Shown here: in pieces, positions 32,428 through 42,151 of the stretch
Numbering within the stretch: the stretch's first letter is position 1
Layout: every line of letters starts with the position of its first letter
Source of the DNA: JAHEZL01 sp964406465
GTDB taxonomy: Bacteria > Bacteroidota > Bacteroidia > Flavobacteriales_C > GCA-002722245
Direction: 5' to 3'
Assembly: GCA_964406465.1 (NCBI GenBank)
Contig: CAYORT010000006.1
Location: 62,001-126,000 of the forward strand
Length of the DNA: 64,000 nucleotides
Notes under the pieces: generated by a model
Told to the model about the DNA's origin: nothing
Seen by the model: the letters and a program-made list of their open reading frames with translations, nothing else
Databases searched by the model: none
Translations under genes and position numbers: made by a program

Positions 32428-33429
32428 TTAGTTTTCAGTATTATAGTCACCCACGCTTAACTCGCGTGCTGTGCCATTGATTTCTGCATAGTTACCCACC
32501 ATAGAATTTTTAATGTTTGAATTAGAAATTTTGGTGTTTTTTTGTACTATACTGTTGCTGATAACGCTGGAAGTAATCTTTGTATTGTCGCCAATAGATG
32601 CATGAGGTCCAACTACAGAGTTTACCAATTCTACACCGTTACCAATGAAGCAAGGCTCTATGATTACCGAATTCACTATTTTGAAAGAACCTTTCAAGGA
32701 AGCATCACCTTTCTTAAATTCTAAAACACGTTGATTCGCATTAACAGTTGCATTTTTATTTCCGCAATCCAGCCATTCGTCTACAGCGCCCGGAGCGAAT
32801 TTTACTCCTTTTTGCTTCATGGTTTCTAAAGCATTGGTCAATTGGTATTCACCTTTATCTTTCAAATCATTGTCGATGAGGTATTGCATTTCTTTTCTAA
32901 GCATTTCGCCATCTTTCACGTAGTAAATACCAATGATAGCCAGGTCACTAACAAAAGTTTCTGGTTTTTCTACGAAGTCGGTGATGTGGTTATTGGCATC
33001 TATTTTTACTACGCCGTATGCACGAGGATCTTCTACTTTATGCACCCAAATAATGCCATCTGCTGCATCATCAAGAGTGAAATTTGCTTTGAATAAGGTA
33101 TCGGCGAAGGCAACAATTGTTTTACCTACCAATAGTTCTTGTGCGCAAAGAATAGCATGTGCTGTACCCAGCGCTTCTTTTTGGTAATATATTTTTCCTT
33201 TGGCACCCAAGCGTTCGGCAATAGCGATTAATTCTTTTTCAACTTCTTTACCGAAGTCGCCAATTACGAATCCAATCTCATCTACTTTTTCTTTACAAAC
33301 ACCTACTAGGTCTTCAACTAAACTTTGAACGATTGATTTTCCTGCAACAGGAATCAAAGGTTTGGGAGTGGTAAGTGTATGAGGTCTCATTCTTTTACCC
33401 ATACCTGCCATTGGAACGATAATTTTCAT
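32428..33429 (-). CDS. Sugar-phosphate nucleotidyltransferase with left-handed beta-helix tail
   Basis: This 333-residue protein starts with the nucleotidyltransferase signature IIVPMAGMGKRMRPHTLTTP and KPLIPVAGKSIVQ (about 3-36). The catalytic core continues to about 235 (GTAHAILCAQ, IIWVHKVEDPRAYGVV). Hexapeptide-like repeats follow (about 255-325, GSFKIVNSVIIEP, NTKITSSVISNSIV). It should make an NDP-sugar, probably dTDP- or UDP-glucose-type, in the cytoplasm. Neighbouring dut and flippase genes suggest a link to surface glycan assembly. The exact sugar and nucleotide are not readable. Confidence 0.88.
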   Translation of the reverse strand: MKIIVPMAGMGKRMRPHTLTTPKPLIPVAGKSIVQSLVEDLVGVCKEKVDEIGFVIGDFGKEVEKELIAIAERLGAKGKIYYQKEALGTAHAILCAQELLVGKTIVAFADTLFKANFTLDDAADGIIWVHKVEDPRAYGVVKIDANNHITDFVEKPETFVSDLAIIGIYYVKDGEMLRKEMQYLIDNDLKDKGEYQLTNALETMKQKGVKFAPGAVDEWLDCGNKNATVNANQRVLEFKKGDASLKGSFKIVNSVIIEPCFIGNGVELVNSVVGPHASIGDNTKITSSVISNSIVQKNTKISNSNIKNSMVGNYAEINGTARELSVGDYNTEN

Positions 33430-33449
33430 GCGGTCGATTTTTATATAAT

Positions 33450-33887
33450 TTATTTAACTCCAGTACTTCCGAAACCACCAGCACCTCTATTCGTGTTTTC
33501 TAGCTCTGATTCTTCACTCCACGTTATTTGCTTAAACTCAGCAACTACCATTTGAGCTACTCTCTCGCCATCTTCTACAACAAAATCTTGATTGGATAAA
33601 TTCACCAATAAAACACCAATTTCGCCGCGGTAATCTGCGTCGATGGTGCCTGGAGAATTAAGCACAGTGATTCCTTTTTTGAAGGCTAAGCCGCTTCGCG
33701 GACGAATTTGTGCTTCACAATTTTGTGGTAGTTGAATGAATAGACCTGTGGGAATCAAAGCTCTTTCAAGGGGCTTTAAAACAATTGAATTCTCAAGATT
33801 TGCACGAAGATCCATTCCTGCCGAAAACAATGTTTCGTATTTCGGAAGCGGATGCTTTGATTTATTGATCACTTTTACGTTCGTCAT
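33450..33887 (-). CDS. dut: Deoxyuridine 5'-triphosphate nucleotidohydrolase
   Basis: dUTPase turns dUTP into dUMP and pyrophosphate, keeping uracil out of DNA. The ATG at 33887 (MTNVKVINKSKHPLPKYETL) gives 145 residues, the normal length; a longer open frame to 34175 overlaps the flippase gene and is not real. All five family motifs are present: AGMDLRA, PRSGLA, GTIDADYRGEIGV, RVAQMVV and RGAGGFGSTG. It lies 20 nt upstream of the nucleotidyltransferase gene and 29 nt after the flippase stop. Confidence 0.95.
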   Translation of the reverse strand: MTNVKVINKSKHPLPKYETLFSAGMDLRANLENSIVLKPLERALIPTGLFIQLPQNCEAQIRPRSGLAFKKGITVLNSPGTIDADYRGEIGVLLVNLSNQDFVVEDGERVAQMVVAEFKQITWSEESELENTNRGAGGFGSTGVK

Positions 33888-33916
33888 GCTTGCAAATATT
33901 GGTTTTTCAACTGGTT

Positions 33917-35425
33917 CTAAGGTATGATTTTTTTCGGTTTTTCTAAAATATACGCCATGCCTATATAGCCTATAAACAACATACTTGAAACAGAGTATCT
34001 TACCACAGTGCCAAAATGTGATGTAATGAACATATCTACTGCTACTAGGGCCATGGCCATACCTAAATAGAATAAAATTCTTTTTACTGGATAGTTGATT
34101 GGATAATACTTTTGACCCAAGTAGTACGATATTACCACCATGGCTAAATAGCACGAAAAATTGGTAATGGCACACCCAAGATATCCTTTACCTGGCATTA
34201 GCTTTTCAAAGAAGGGGATCAACAATAGATTTCCCACCAAAGTAATTACACTTCCAAAAGATGATATGAGTCCGCCAAAATATGTTTTGTTACTCAACTT
34301 ATACCAGTTGCTTAAGCTATAATAGATACCGTAAAAAATAGAGCCCATCATGATAAGCGGCAACACAAATAGTCCTTCCTTAAATTCTTCTTTACCTAAA
34401 AGCGTATTGAGTAGAAGCTCGGCTCCTAGCATAATTCCTAGGAAACCAATGCAAGTGATAAGCGTGAAATATTTGGCTACATCGGCAAAGGTTTTTTTGG
34501 CATCTACATCTTTACTTTTCTTAAAGAAAAAGGGCTCTGCTGCATACTGATAGGCCTGAATAAAGAGCGTAATCATGATAGACAATTTGAAAATTGCTCC
34601 GTAGATACCAATTTCATGCAGTGCCAATTTTTCGGGTAATAAGTAATTGGTAACCAGCTTATCGAAATGTTGATTTACCGCCCCTGCAACGCCCACAAAA
34701 AGCATTGGTGCCGAGTAAGGAATAAGTTTTTTCCAAAGAGGAACATCGAATTTCCATTTATGATTTACAATTTCTGGCAACAGTAGGGCAAAGGTCACAA
34801 AGCTTGCGATGAGGTTGGAAATAAAAACATAGCGCACTCCAACATGAGGGGTATACACGGTGTAGATAATTTTATTGAACCATTCGTAGTTGTATTCGCT
34901 GGTGAGGTACGGACAAATTACATAAAAGAAGAAGTTCAAAAAGATATTTACACCTAGTGAGAACAAACGAATGAAGGCAAATTTCTTTGCTTTTTCTTTC
35001 ATTCTCAAACTCGCAAATGGAATGGCTGTTAGTGCATCAATTCCCACAATGATTCCCAAGTAAGTAATGAACTCACTGTGATCGGGATATTTCATGGCAT
35101 TGGCAATGTCTTGAGAGAAAAAGACAATGGCTCCCACCAACACAACAGAAGAACATAAAACAGAAATAAAAGCGGTGGAGTATACTTCGTCTTTGCGGTC
35201 TTCGTGAGAGGTGGCATAACGAAAAAAACCAGTTTCTAATCCGTAAGTGAAAAAGATGATCATCATCGCCACCCACGAATAGGTGTTGGTGATTACTCCG
35301 AATTGTTCTACCGAAAAAACACGCGCAAACAAAGGGGTAAGCAACAAGTAATTGGCCATTCTGCCCAATATGCTGCTTAAGCCGTAAACGGCTGTTTGTC
35401 CGAGTAGTTTCTTAATTGCGCTCAC
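33917..35425 (-). CDS. Oligosaccharide flippase family protein (Wzx-like)
   Basis: This 502-residue polytopic protein has about fourteen predicted helices and begins with the MOP-superfamily pattern LLGQTAVYGLSSILGRMANY. Wzx-type proteins flip lipid-linked oligosaccharides across the inner membrane. The start is a GTG (complement of 35423-35425); no in-frame ATG lies upstream. No glycosyltransferase is adjacent, so the substrate is unknown. Teichuronic acid or lipid II-type export are alternatives within the superfamily. Confidence 0.85.
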   Translation of the reverse strand: MSAIKKLLGQTAVYGLSSILGRMANYLLLTPLFARVFSVEQFGVITNTYSWVAMMIIFFTYGLETGFFRYATSHEDRKDEVYSTAFISVLCSSVVLVGAIVFFSQDIANAMKYPDHSEFITYLGIIVGIDALTAIPFASLRMKEKAKKFAFIRLFSLGVNIFLNFFFYVICPYLTSEYNYEWFNKIIYTVYTPHVGVRYVFISNLIASFVTFALLLPEIVNHKWKFDVPLWKKLIPYSAPMLFVGVAGAVNQHFDKLVTNYLLPEKLALHEIGIYGAIFKLSIMITLFIQAYQYAAEPFFFKKSKDVDAKKTFADVAKYFTLITCIGFLGIMLGAELLLNTLLGKEEFKEGLFVLPLIMMGSIFYGIYYSLSNWYKLSNKTYFGGLISSFGSVITLVGNLLLIPFFEKLMPGKGYLGCAITNFSCYLAMVVISYYLGQKYYPINYPVKRILFYLGMAMALVAVDMFITSHFGTVVRYSVSSMLFIGYIGMAYILEKPKKIIP

Positions 35426-35533
35426 CGAGAGCGAATGTACTTAAAATGGAAAACAGATGAGATTAGGCATAAAAAATTTTATGAACGATGGACGATGAAT
35501 TACTTTGTATTTGACCGTCATTTAAGGAGTGTT

Positions 35534-36718
35534 TTAGCGCATTAGAGACAAGTATCCAGTGATGGTTTTTATGTTTCCTTCAAAATCGGTATAAGTGATA
35601 ATATAAAAGTAAGTCCCTTCGCTAAAGTTTTGCCCATCCCATTGTATGGTGAGCTTATCGCTTTCAAAGACTTTATTTCCCCATCTATTAAAAATTTGGG
35701 TGCTCATCTCTTTTATTTTATCGCTATAGATGGGCTCAAAAATATCGTTGTGTCCGTCACCATTTGGAGTAAAAACATTGGGAATTTTCAGTTGCGGACG
35801 GCAGTCTTTCATTTCCACCAAAATGGAATCTTTATTCACGCAGCTATTTGCAAGTACTTCAACAAAATACAGTCCGGCTTTATTCACTTTAAAGGTTGAA
35901 TCACTAGAGTTGTCTTGCCAAGTATAAGAGGCATTAGTTACAGAAGCATGAAGTAAAAGTTCTTCTCCACTACATATTACTGTGTCATTTCCCAAGTCTA
36001 TTTGTGGTTTGTCGCAAGGTAATTCCACCAAATTGAAGTCGTCGAAGTAGTAGTAAGAGTGAGGGATACCTAGTGTTGGCCAGTACAACATGCTTGCCGG
36101 ACCACCCAATCCTGATATATAGTTAGTATTGGCTTCGTCAAAAAAATTGCCAACAGTCATGTATTTTTCTCCACCAGTTGCGGTGATGGTATCTTTTATT
36201 AGCATCCAATTGTCTTTGTCACTTAAAAAATATCCGCTGGGAGAAAGTGATTGAGGCGTATAGGAAAACTGATTTGAAGTAAAGATTTTGGTGTTTGAAA
36301 AATAAACGCCCATTCGGTCTATTGCTCTTTCAAAATCATCGGCTAAACTCACATAGTAAGAAATCTCATACTTTTTTCCACTTTTCAAGGCGCTCAGCAA
36401 TTCTACCTGCAAGTATTCTCTTGGCACATTGCCTGCGCCAACATACAAGGCAGCATAAGCATTTCCTTGGTGTGCTGCTTGATTTCCTACAACATTAGCA
36501 GGAACACATGCTAAAGGAAAGTATGTGCAGTAGCAGGAGTTGTACCAATCGGGTGTATTGTTGTTTGGGCTCACCCATGGCGTAGCTTTTACAATCAAGC
36601 TAGAAAGGTTTGTAGTGTCGCAAGCGGTATAACTTTCAAAACTAGGGTTGGGCACTAAATTTTGCGCCAAAGCATTTAAGCAATTTGCAACCAGGAGTAA
36701 AAGTATTTTGTTTTTCAT
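35534..36718 (-). CDS. Secreted protein with gliding-motility-type C-terminal domain (T9SS type B)
   Basis: This 394-residue protein has a signal peptide (LLLLVANCLNALAQ), a galactose-binding-like N-terminal domain (about 15-235; LVPNPSFESYTACD, then YYYFDDFNLVELPC), a short Ig-like/PKD-type segment (DLGNDTVICSGEELLLHASV) and the CHU_C/gliding-motility C-terminal domain (FTPNGDGHNDIF, MSTQIFNRWGNKVFES, GYLSLMR). That tail is a type B signal for T9SS export. The gene is 11 nt from the next secreted-protein gene. The N-terminal domain is probably a carbohydrate- or protein-binding surface module. Confidence 0.87.
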   Translation of the reverse strand: MKNKILLLLVANCLNALAQNLVPNPSFESYTACDTTNLSSLIVKATPWVSPNNNTPDWYNSCYCTYFPLACVPANVVGNQAAHQGNAYAALYVGAGNVPREYLQVELLSALKSGKKYEISYYVSLADDFERAIDRMGVYFSNTKIFTSNQFSYTPQSLSPSGYFLSDKDNWMLIKDTITATGGEKYMTVGNFFDEANTNYISGLGGPASMLYWPTLGIPHSYYYFDDFNLVELPCDKPQIDLGNDTVICSGEELLLHASVTNASYTWQDNSSDSTFKVNKAGLYFVEVLANSCVNKDSILVEMKDCRPQLKIPNVFTPNGDGHNDIFEPIYSDKIKEMSTQIFNRWGNKVFESDKLTIQWDGQNFSEGTYFYIITYTDFEGNIKTITGYLSLMR

Positions 36719-36729
36719 TTTGTGAGTTA

Positions 36730-39700
36730 TTATTTAACTAGGGTTACAATGCCTAATTTTTCTTTATTCTGTTCTGTATTGCTCTCATTGTAAATGGAGT
36801 ATGAAATTTTGTAGACATAAGTATCGATTTGTGCAATTCTGCCATTCACTTTACCATCCCAGTTGTCATTGATATTATTGCTTTTAAAGAGCAATTCTCC
36901 CCAGCGATTAAAGATGAGTATTTCATAATCGTTAATCAGTCCGCTGTGCAGATTGGGGAAATAGTCATTGTATCCATCGCCGTTAGGAGAAAATGAATTG
37001 GGAATGAAGAAGGTTGGAGCGCAATATTCTTTAATATTTATTGAGCGCTCAACACTACACTGTGCATTGCTAATGATAGCGCTGTATAAACCATTTGCAA
37101 TTACTTGTATTTCTTTATTTTCACCCAAGCTGTGTTGCCATTGAATACTGTATTTCTCAAGATTTTTACCTTCTAGAAGCAATACCGCTTTTTCGTTTTC
37201 AAAACAATAGTATTCTTTGCCATATTTATTGATAATCGAAATTTCGGGAGTATCGATTACGGTAACATTGATGTAGTAATCTTCTTTGCAATATTTGCTA
37301 CTTACCGCGGCATTATAAATTCCAGATTGACCAACAGAAATTTCCGAATTATCTCCTCCGTTTGTCCACCTTACCAAATAAGGATTTGCATTCGCCTTGA
37401 GTAAAATTTTTTCGCCCTCACAAATGGTAGTGTCGTGATATGCAAATGGATCGTTAATTTTTTCTATACAGATAGTAATATTATCGTTTGATTTGCAACC
37501 AAAAGCATCCACCACTTCTACCCAATAGTTTCCAGCACTGCTTACAATAATACTTGAAGTTTTTTCGCCTGTGCTCCAAGTGAAATTTTTATCGGGATTC
37601 TTTGCGTTTAGTTCTAGCGTTTTTCCTTCACAAATGGTAGTGTCATTTCCTAAATCAAGCACAATGGGTGGAGCTACCGTAACCAAAATTTCATCCTTGC
37701 CTTTGCAACCATTCGCATCGCTAACAACAACATCATAATGACCAGAAGTATTTACAGAAATACTTTGTGTATTTGCTCCAGTATTCCAAACATAACTAAC
37801 CCCGGTGATAGCAGCATTTAAAGTGGCAGATGTGCCAGCACAAATTTGAAGATCGTTGCCTATGTTAACAACAGGATTTGCATTCACAGTTACCATGATT
37901 TCATCGCTTCCTTTGCAACCAATGGTATCAGTTACTTCAACAGAATATTTACCCGCACTATTTACAGAAATATTTTGTGCATTTGAACCTGTATTCCATG
38001 CATATGTTGACCCTGCATGACCAGCATTTATAGTAGTAGATGAACCTTCGCAAATTTGGATATCGTTGCCCAATACAACAACAGGATTTTCGTGCACTAT
38101 CAAAATGATTTCATCAGCCCCTTTACAACCGTTAATGTCAGTTACTTCAACAGAGTAAGTATCAGAACTATTAACATCTATAGTTTGAGTATTTGCTCCA
38201 GTATTCCATTCGTATGTCAAACCAAAATTGCCAGCATCTAAAGTGGTAGAAGAACCAGCACAAATTTCGATGTCGTTGCCCAATGCCACCAAAGGATTTG
38301 GATTTACACTTACCATGATTTCATCACTTCCTTTGCATCCATTAGCATCGGTCACTTCAACAGAATAAGTACCAGAATTATTTACATCAATAGTTTGCGT
38401 ATTTGCTCCGTTATTCCATAAGTATATTGCACCTACATTACCAGCATCTAAAGTGGTGAATATTCCATCACAAATTTGCATATCATTGCCTAAAACCACT
38501 ACAGGATTGCCATTTACCGTCACCTTGATTTCATCACTTCCTTTGCACCCATTGATATCAGTAATGTTTACAGAGTAAACGCCAGATGTATTTACAGAAA
38601 TTATTTGTGTATTTGCTCCTGTATTCCAAACATACGTTGCGCCCACAATACCTGCATCTAATGTGGCAGATGTGCCATCACAAATTTGGAGATCATCGCC
38701 CAATGAAACTAAAAGATTAGCATTTAATGTCAGGTTAATTTCGTCGCTTCCCTTACAGCCATTGATATCGGTAACTTCAACAGAATAAGTACCAGTAGCA
38801 TTTACACTAATACTTTGTGTATTTGCTCCAGTGCTCCATATATAACTAACTCCGGTGATAGCAGCATCTAAAGTGGTAGATGTGCTAGCACAAATTTGAA
38901 GATCGTTGCCTAGAGCCACCAAAGGATTTTGATTTACAGTTACAATGATTTCATCACTCCCTTTACATCCTTTAGCATCGGTAACCTCAACAGAATAAGT
39001 TCCCGACGCACTTACGTTTATATTTTGTGTAATTTCGGTAGTGCTCCACAAATAAGTAGCACCTGCAATTTTTGAATCTAAGGAGATGGTATTTCCTTCG
39101 CAAAAGGAAGTATCATTTCCTAAATCAACAAGTAGAGCAGCACTTGGCGGAATGGTGACTTTCTTTTGTCGTATGCATATACCATCTGCTTTTAAATAAA
39201 CAGTATGCTCACCAAGAGGTAAATTTTTGAATAATGGATCGGTTTGAAAATTAACATTGTCGATACTATATTCTGCTTTTATTCCAGCAGGTATATCGGC
39301 GGTGATTTCTATAGTGCCTGTAGCCGAACCACAAGTGCTGAAGGCTTTTAAATCCATATCGATGTCAACGCTTATTACATTTATTGCATCTAAAAAATTC
39401 CCTACCGATAATCCACCAACACTTGAAACAGCAGAGAACATGAATCGAGTTGATGTTTGTCCGGCAGGAACTTTATAAGATACCGTATAATATTTCCATG
39501 CTGCTTTGCTTGTGCTGTATTTTCCTTGAGAAATATATGGTCCGCCAGGTGGCCCTATTTTTAGTTCAACAACATCGGTGCCTTGTCGGCCTTTATGTGC
39601 AAAGCCAAAGGTAATGGTGCTGCCAGGAATAGTATTGGCATCGTTGTAAAGTGCTGAAGGAACATTGGCATTTAGTTCTGCAAATTGTTTCCCTGAGTAA

Positions 39701-39969
39701 GCAAAGTGTCCCAAGAATCCATTATCCCAGATTTCCACCATTTTATCTGGAGCGGTTGTTTTCCAACCTGGAAGATCGGTTTCGGGTATCACTACATTTC
39801 TACCACCATATTTTGCGACGATATCAGGTTGTTCAAAGTCGGAATTTTCCAATTGAAAAGTACAGTTCGTGCTTGTTTGTGACCTTAATTCAAAGACATG
39901 AACTAGGAAAATTGACAAAAGCCAAAATCTTATAATATAAATATTTAAGATTTCTAGTTTTGTTTTCAT
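36730..39969 (-). CDS. Large secreted adhesin-like protein with eight 70-residue Ig-like repeats and gliding-motility C-terminal domain
   Basis: About 1079 residues from MKTKLEILNIYIIRFWLLSI (ATG at 39969); a longer frame adds MLESKD. After the signal comes a jelly-roll domain (about 40-205; FQLENSDFEQPDI, GFAHKGRQGTDVVELKIG), a linker, then eight tandem repeats of exactly 70 residues in most copies (pattern LGNDxQICxGTSxTLDA, YxWNTGANTQxISVNxSGTY and SVEVTDxNGCKGSDEI), two diverged repeats, and a CHU_C tail (SFSPNGDGYNDYF, IFNRWGELLFKS). T9SS export to the cell surface is expected; repeated Ig-like stalks suggest adhesion. It lies between the GH44 gene and another type B secreted protein. 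Confidence 0.88.
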   Translation of the reverse strand: MKTKLEILNIYIIRFWLLSIFLVHVFELRSQTSTNCTFQLENSDFEQPDIVAKYGGRNVVIPETDLPGWKTTAPDKMVEIWDNGFLGHFAYSGKQFAELNANVPSALYNDANTIPGSTITFGFAHKGRQGTDVVELKIGPPGGPYISQGKYSTSKAAWKYYTVSYKVPAGQTSTRFMFSAVSSVGGLSVGNFLDAINVISVDIDMDLKAFSTCGSATGTIEITADIPAGIKAEYSIDNVNFQTDPLFKNLPLGEHTVYLKADGICIRQKKVTIPPSAALLVDLGNDTSFCEGNTISLDSKIAGATYLWSTTEITQNINVSASGTYSVEVTDAKGCKGSDEIIVTVNQNPLVALGNDLQICASTSTTLDAAITGVSYIWSTGANTQSISVNATGTYSVEVTDINGCKGSDEINLTLNANLLVSLGDDLQICDGTSATLDAGIVGATYVWNTGANTQIISVNTSGVYSVNITDINGCKGSDEIKVTVNGNPVVVLGNDMQICDGIFTTLDAGNVGAIYLWNNGANTQTIDVNNSGTYSVEVTDANGCKGSDEIMVSVNPNPLVALGNDIEICAGSSTTLDAGNFGLTYEWNTGANTQTIDVNSSDTYSVEVTDINGCKGADEIILIVHENPVVVLGNDIQICEGSSTTINAGHAGSTYAWNTGSNAQNISVNSAGKYSVEVTDTIGCKGSDEIMVTVNANPVVNIGNDLQICAGTSATLNAAITGVSYVWNTGANTQSISVNTSGHYDVVVSDANGCKGKDEILVTVAPPIVLDLGNDTTICEGKTLELNAKNPDKNFTWSTGEKTSSIIVSSAGNYWVEVVDAFGCKSNDNITICIEKINDPFAYHDTTICEGEKILLKANANPYLVRWTNGGDNSEISVGQSGIYNAAVSSKYCKEDYYINVTVIDTPEISIINKYGKEYYCFENEKAVLLLEGKNLEKYSIQWQHSLGENKEIQVIANGLYSAIISNAQCSVERSINIKEYCAPTFFIPNSFSPNGDGYNDYFPNLHSGLINDYEILIFNRWGELLFKSNNINDNWDGKVNGRIAQIDTYVYKISYSIYNESNTEQNKEKLGIVTLVK
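37459..39138 (-). repeat. Eight tandem 210-bp repeats within the adhesin-like gene
   Basis: Eight consecutive units of 210 bp encode residues 284-843 (numbered from the longer frame). Units 2-7 are the most alike. In-frame expansion or contraction is possible, and short-read assembly could have miscounted the copies. Confidence 0.85.
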
Positions 39970-39986
39970 GTCTTTAGATTCAAGCA

Positions 39987-41858
39987 TTATTCAATTAAGA
40001 CTTTTAAGGTTTGGCCGCTTGCTTGTAACAAATACATTGCTGTTTTTAAATCTTCAATGTTAATAGCTGTTCCTTTATAAATGCCTTCTCTGACTACTCT
40101 TCCATACATATCTAATATTTGGTAGAAGCTTCCTACCGCTAAATTCAGCAGGCTAATGTTTTCCCTAGCTGGGTTTGGCGCTAAAGTTATTTTGGTGTTG
40201 TTTTCTACTTCTTTTGAGGTTGTGGTAAGACTTGTTCTACTTAAAATCACATGGTAGGCAAGTAAGGGCGAAATGGTTCCTGAAATTAAACTACCATTGA
40301 TCGTAAATTGATTGTTAGGAATAACATTTATGTTCTGACTACTAGATTCTATGGAGTACGCTTCTTCCACTTTGTATTCGTAGCCACTTTCATTAGTTTG
40401 TATGCTGTAGTTAAGCGCATCATTTACATCTTTATTGATAACGATAAGATGCAATTTGCTTTCATCATCATTTAAAGAAGCCCATACAGAGCCATCTCCT
40501 GGATGATCAAAACTGGATTGCACTGCCTTTGAGCCGTAAGCACCACCAGCGCCATTGTAGTCTCTAAAAAATTTTAAAGCAGTATTGGTGTAGGTGCTAC
40601 CATTGTAAGGATTTAAATCCCAACGGGTAGCAATGCCCACTTTATATTGTCCTGCCATTCCAAAAAAATCAACCATAGCAATGGCATGTGAAATATCAGT
40701 ATCAAACCCAAAGTCGTATTCTCCAATCATAATTTCTACTTCGGGAAAATAACTATCAATTGATTTTTGAAGTCGATGTAAAATTTTATTTGATTCTCCA
40801 TTTAGCATATAATCCTTTAACCAGCTTTGTTCAATGTATGTTGTGTCGTAAAGTGAGCGTGGTAAATCCATTCTACCTTCTCTAATATAATCTGCGGTTG
40901 AATTAGAACTTCTTACTATTGTTCCCGACGAACTGTACTTGCCATTCACATCAATTTTCTGTTGTGGATAAAAATGAAATGAAAAATAATCTACCAAAGG
41001 TTGACCAAATTTGATCGACTCTTTTTTTAGTGTATCCAGTATAAACGAAGGAAACCAATCGTAGCCATTTTTTAATACAGACCAATCGGAGGCGCCGCTA
41101 AAATCGTAAATGTTGATTCCCCCAAATTCCCCAAGAATCACCTTCACATTGGGGTCCATTGTTTTAACCATTTTAGCTGCTGCAATAACCTTTGCTACAT
41201 ACTCTAAAATAGTTGGAGGAGCAGGTTGAATAAGAGAATGAAGATTATCCCAAAACGCAGGCTCATTATCTAATGAAATGTATTTAATTCCATTGGCCGT
41301 GGTAGCATTTCCAAAATGGTGGAGCAAAAAGTTATATCCTTCATCTAAATAAACTTTACCGTCGGTTAAATCGGGTGTTAAACTATACGCACTTCCTTTC
41401 TGATAAATCAGTTGATTCCATCTGTTTGAGGGCGCGGCCGTTGTAACGGTACCAGCTTTATCGGCGGCTACCCAGCCTAAAATAGGAAAGGTGATAATAG
41501 ATGTTACTCCAGCATTAAGGTTGTTTTGATGAAATACGCGATAAGCTTCGCCTGGTAGATCTTTATTGGCAAGTGGAACACCAATCAAATTAGGAATTCT
41601 GTTGTCGCTAGCATTACCCAAATCGTATCCTGCATTGGAAGCCCCATTTTCCCAATTGAATGCGGTGAGTCTGTTTCCGCCTAATCTTCTTATAGCCCAG
41701 TTGTTGGTGGAATTAAGCGCTTCGTGGTCTTGATTGTAGCCGAAGATATTCGGACTAATAGGCGATAATTTATTGAAATCAAGCTCGACAGTAATCGTGT
41801 TTTGCGAAAACAATACTACTGAGCTAAAAAGGATAGTAGGTAAAATTAATTTTTTCAT
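39987..41858 (-). CDS. GH44-type glycoside hydrolase with T9SS type A sorting domain
   Basis: 623 residues from the ATG at 41858 (MKKLILPTILFSSVVLFSQN, signal peptide; AAGGA-type ribosome-binding site upstream). The frame to 41885 adds nine residues before the signal. The body matches GH44: IRRLGGNRLTAFNWENGASN, VAADKAGTV, then SLDNEPAFW with the acid/base Glu (about 199) and IMIGEYDFG with the nucleophile Glu (about 380). GH44 enzymes are endoglucanases or xyloglucanases that retain anomeric configuration. The last 80 residues are a T9SS tail (LAPNPARENISLL to TLKVLIE), so it should be exported. No SusC/SusD pair is nearby. Confidence 0.87.
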   Translation of the reverse strand: MKKLILPTILFSSVVLFSQNTITVELDFNKLSPISPNIFGYNQDHEALNSTNNWAIRRLGGNRLTAFNWENGASNAGYDLGNASDNRIPNLIGVPLANKDLPGEAYRVFHQNNLNAGVTSIITFPILGWVAADKAGTVTTAAPSNRWNQLIYQKGSAYSLTPDLTDGKVYLDEGYNFLLHHFGNATTANGIKYISLDNEPAFWDNLHSLIQPAPPTILEYVAKVIAAAKMVKTMDPNVKVILGEFGGINIYDFSGASDWSVLKNGYDWFPSFILDTLKKESIKFGQPLVDYFSFHFYPQQKIDVNGKYSSSGTIVRSSNSTADYIREGRMDLPRSLYDTTYIEQSWLKDYMLNGESNKILHRLQKSIDSYFPEVEIMIGEYDFGFDTDISHAIAMVDFFGMAGQYKVGIATRWDLNPYNGSTYTNTALKFFRDYNGAGGAYGSKAVQSSFDHPGDGSVWASLNDDESKLHLIVINKDVNDALNYSIQTNESGYEYKVEEAYSIESSSQNINVIPNNQFTINGSLISGTISPLLAYHVILSRTSLTTTSKEVENNTKITLAPNPARENISLLNLAVGSFYQILDMYGRVVREGIYKGTAINIEDLKTAMYLLQASGQTLKVLIE

Positions 41859-42077
41859 AATCCTTATTTCTTCTTTTAAATTCAAGTCTTAATTTTTAGA
41901 ATTGAGTTTCTCTCAAACCAATTTTTTCAATAAAACATTACATTATTTTTTCTTAAGGCAATCGCCTCCAATCTACAAGTTCCAGTTTTATGAACAGGAA
42001 TAAAAAATAAAAAGTTGAGATTATGGTATTTCAAAATTAGATGGAAATGACCCTAGCAATGACAAACTTTAACTAAA

Positions 42078-42089
42078 AATCTCAACTTT
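42078..42089. repeat. Right arm of a 12-bp inverted repeat in the divergent intergenic region
   Basis: AATCTCAACTTT here pairs with AAAGTTGAGATT at 42011-42022, with 55 nt between. The repeat lies between the divergent GH44 and small lipoprotein genes (41859-42151), where I see no other gene. It may be an operator pair; there is no T run. Confidence 0.35.
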
Positions 42090-42120
42090 AATTTTTGAAA
42101 GGCAACCATCCTATTTTTAC

Positions 42121-42128
42121 TAGTCTTG
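42121..42128 (+). promoter_or_regulatory. Possible -7 element for the small lipoprotein gene
   Basis: TAGTCTTG is one base from TAnnTTTG and lies 23 nt before the ATG. A TTTG at 42094-42097 is 23 nt upstream, slightly longer than the consensus spacing. Weak support. Confidence 0.3.
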
Positions 42129-42151
42129 AGTGAAAATTTAATCTACTTATT

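Noticed and set aside
33888..34175. 96-residue N-terminal extension of dut
   Set aside because: It lies inside the flippase gene in another frame, and dUTPases begin where the ATG at 33887 places them.
37459..39138. CRISPR-like or other DNA repeat array
   Set aside because: The repeats are 210 bp, in frame and encode Ig-like domains; there are no spacers.
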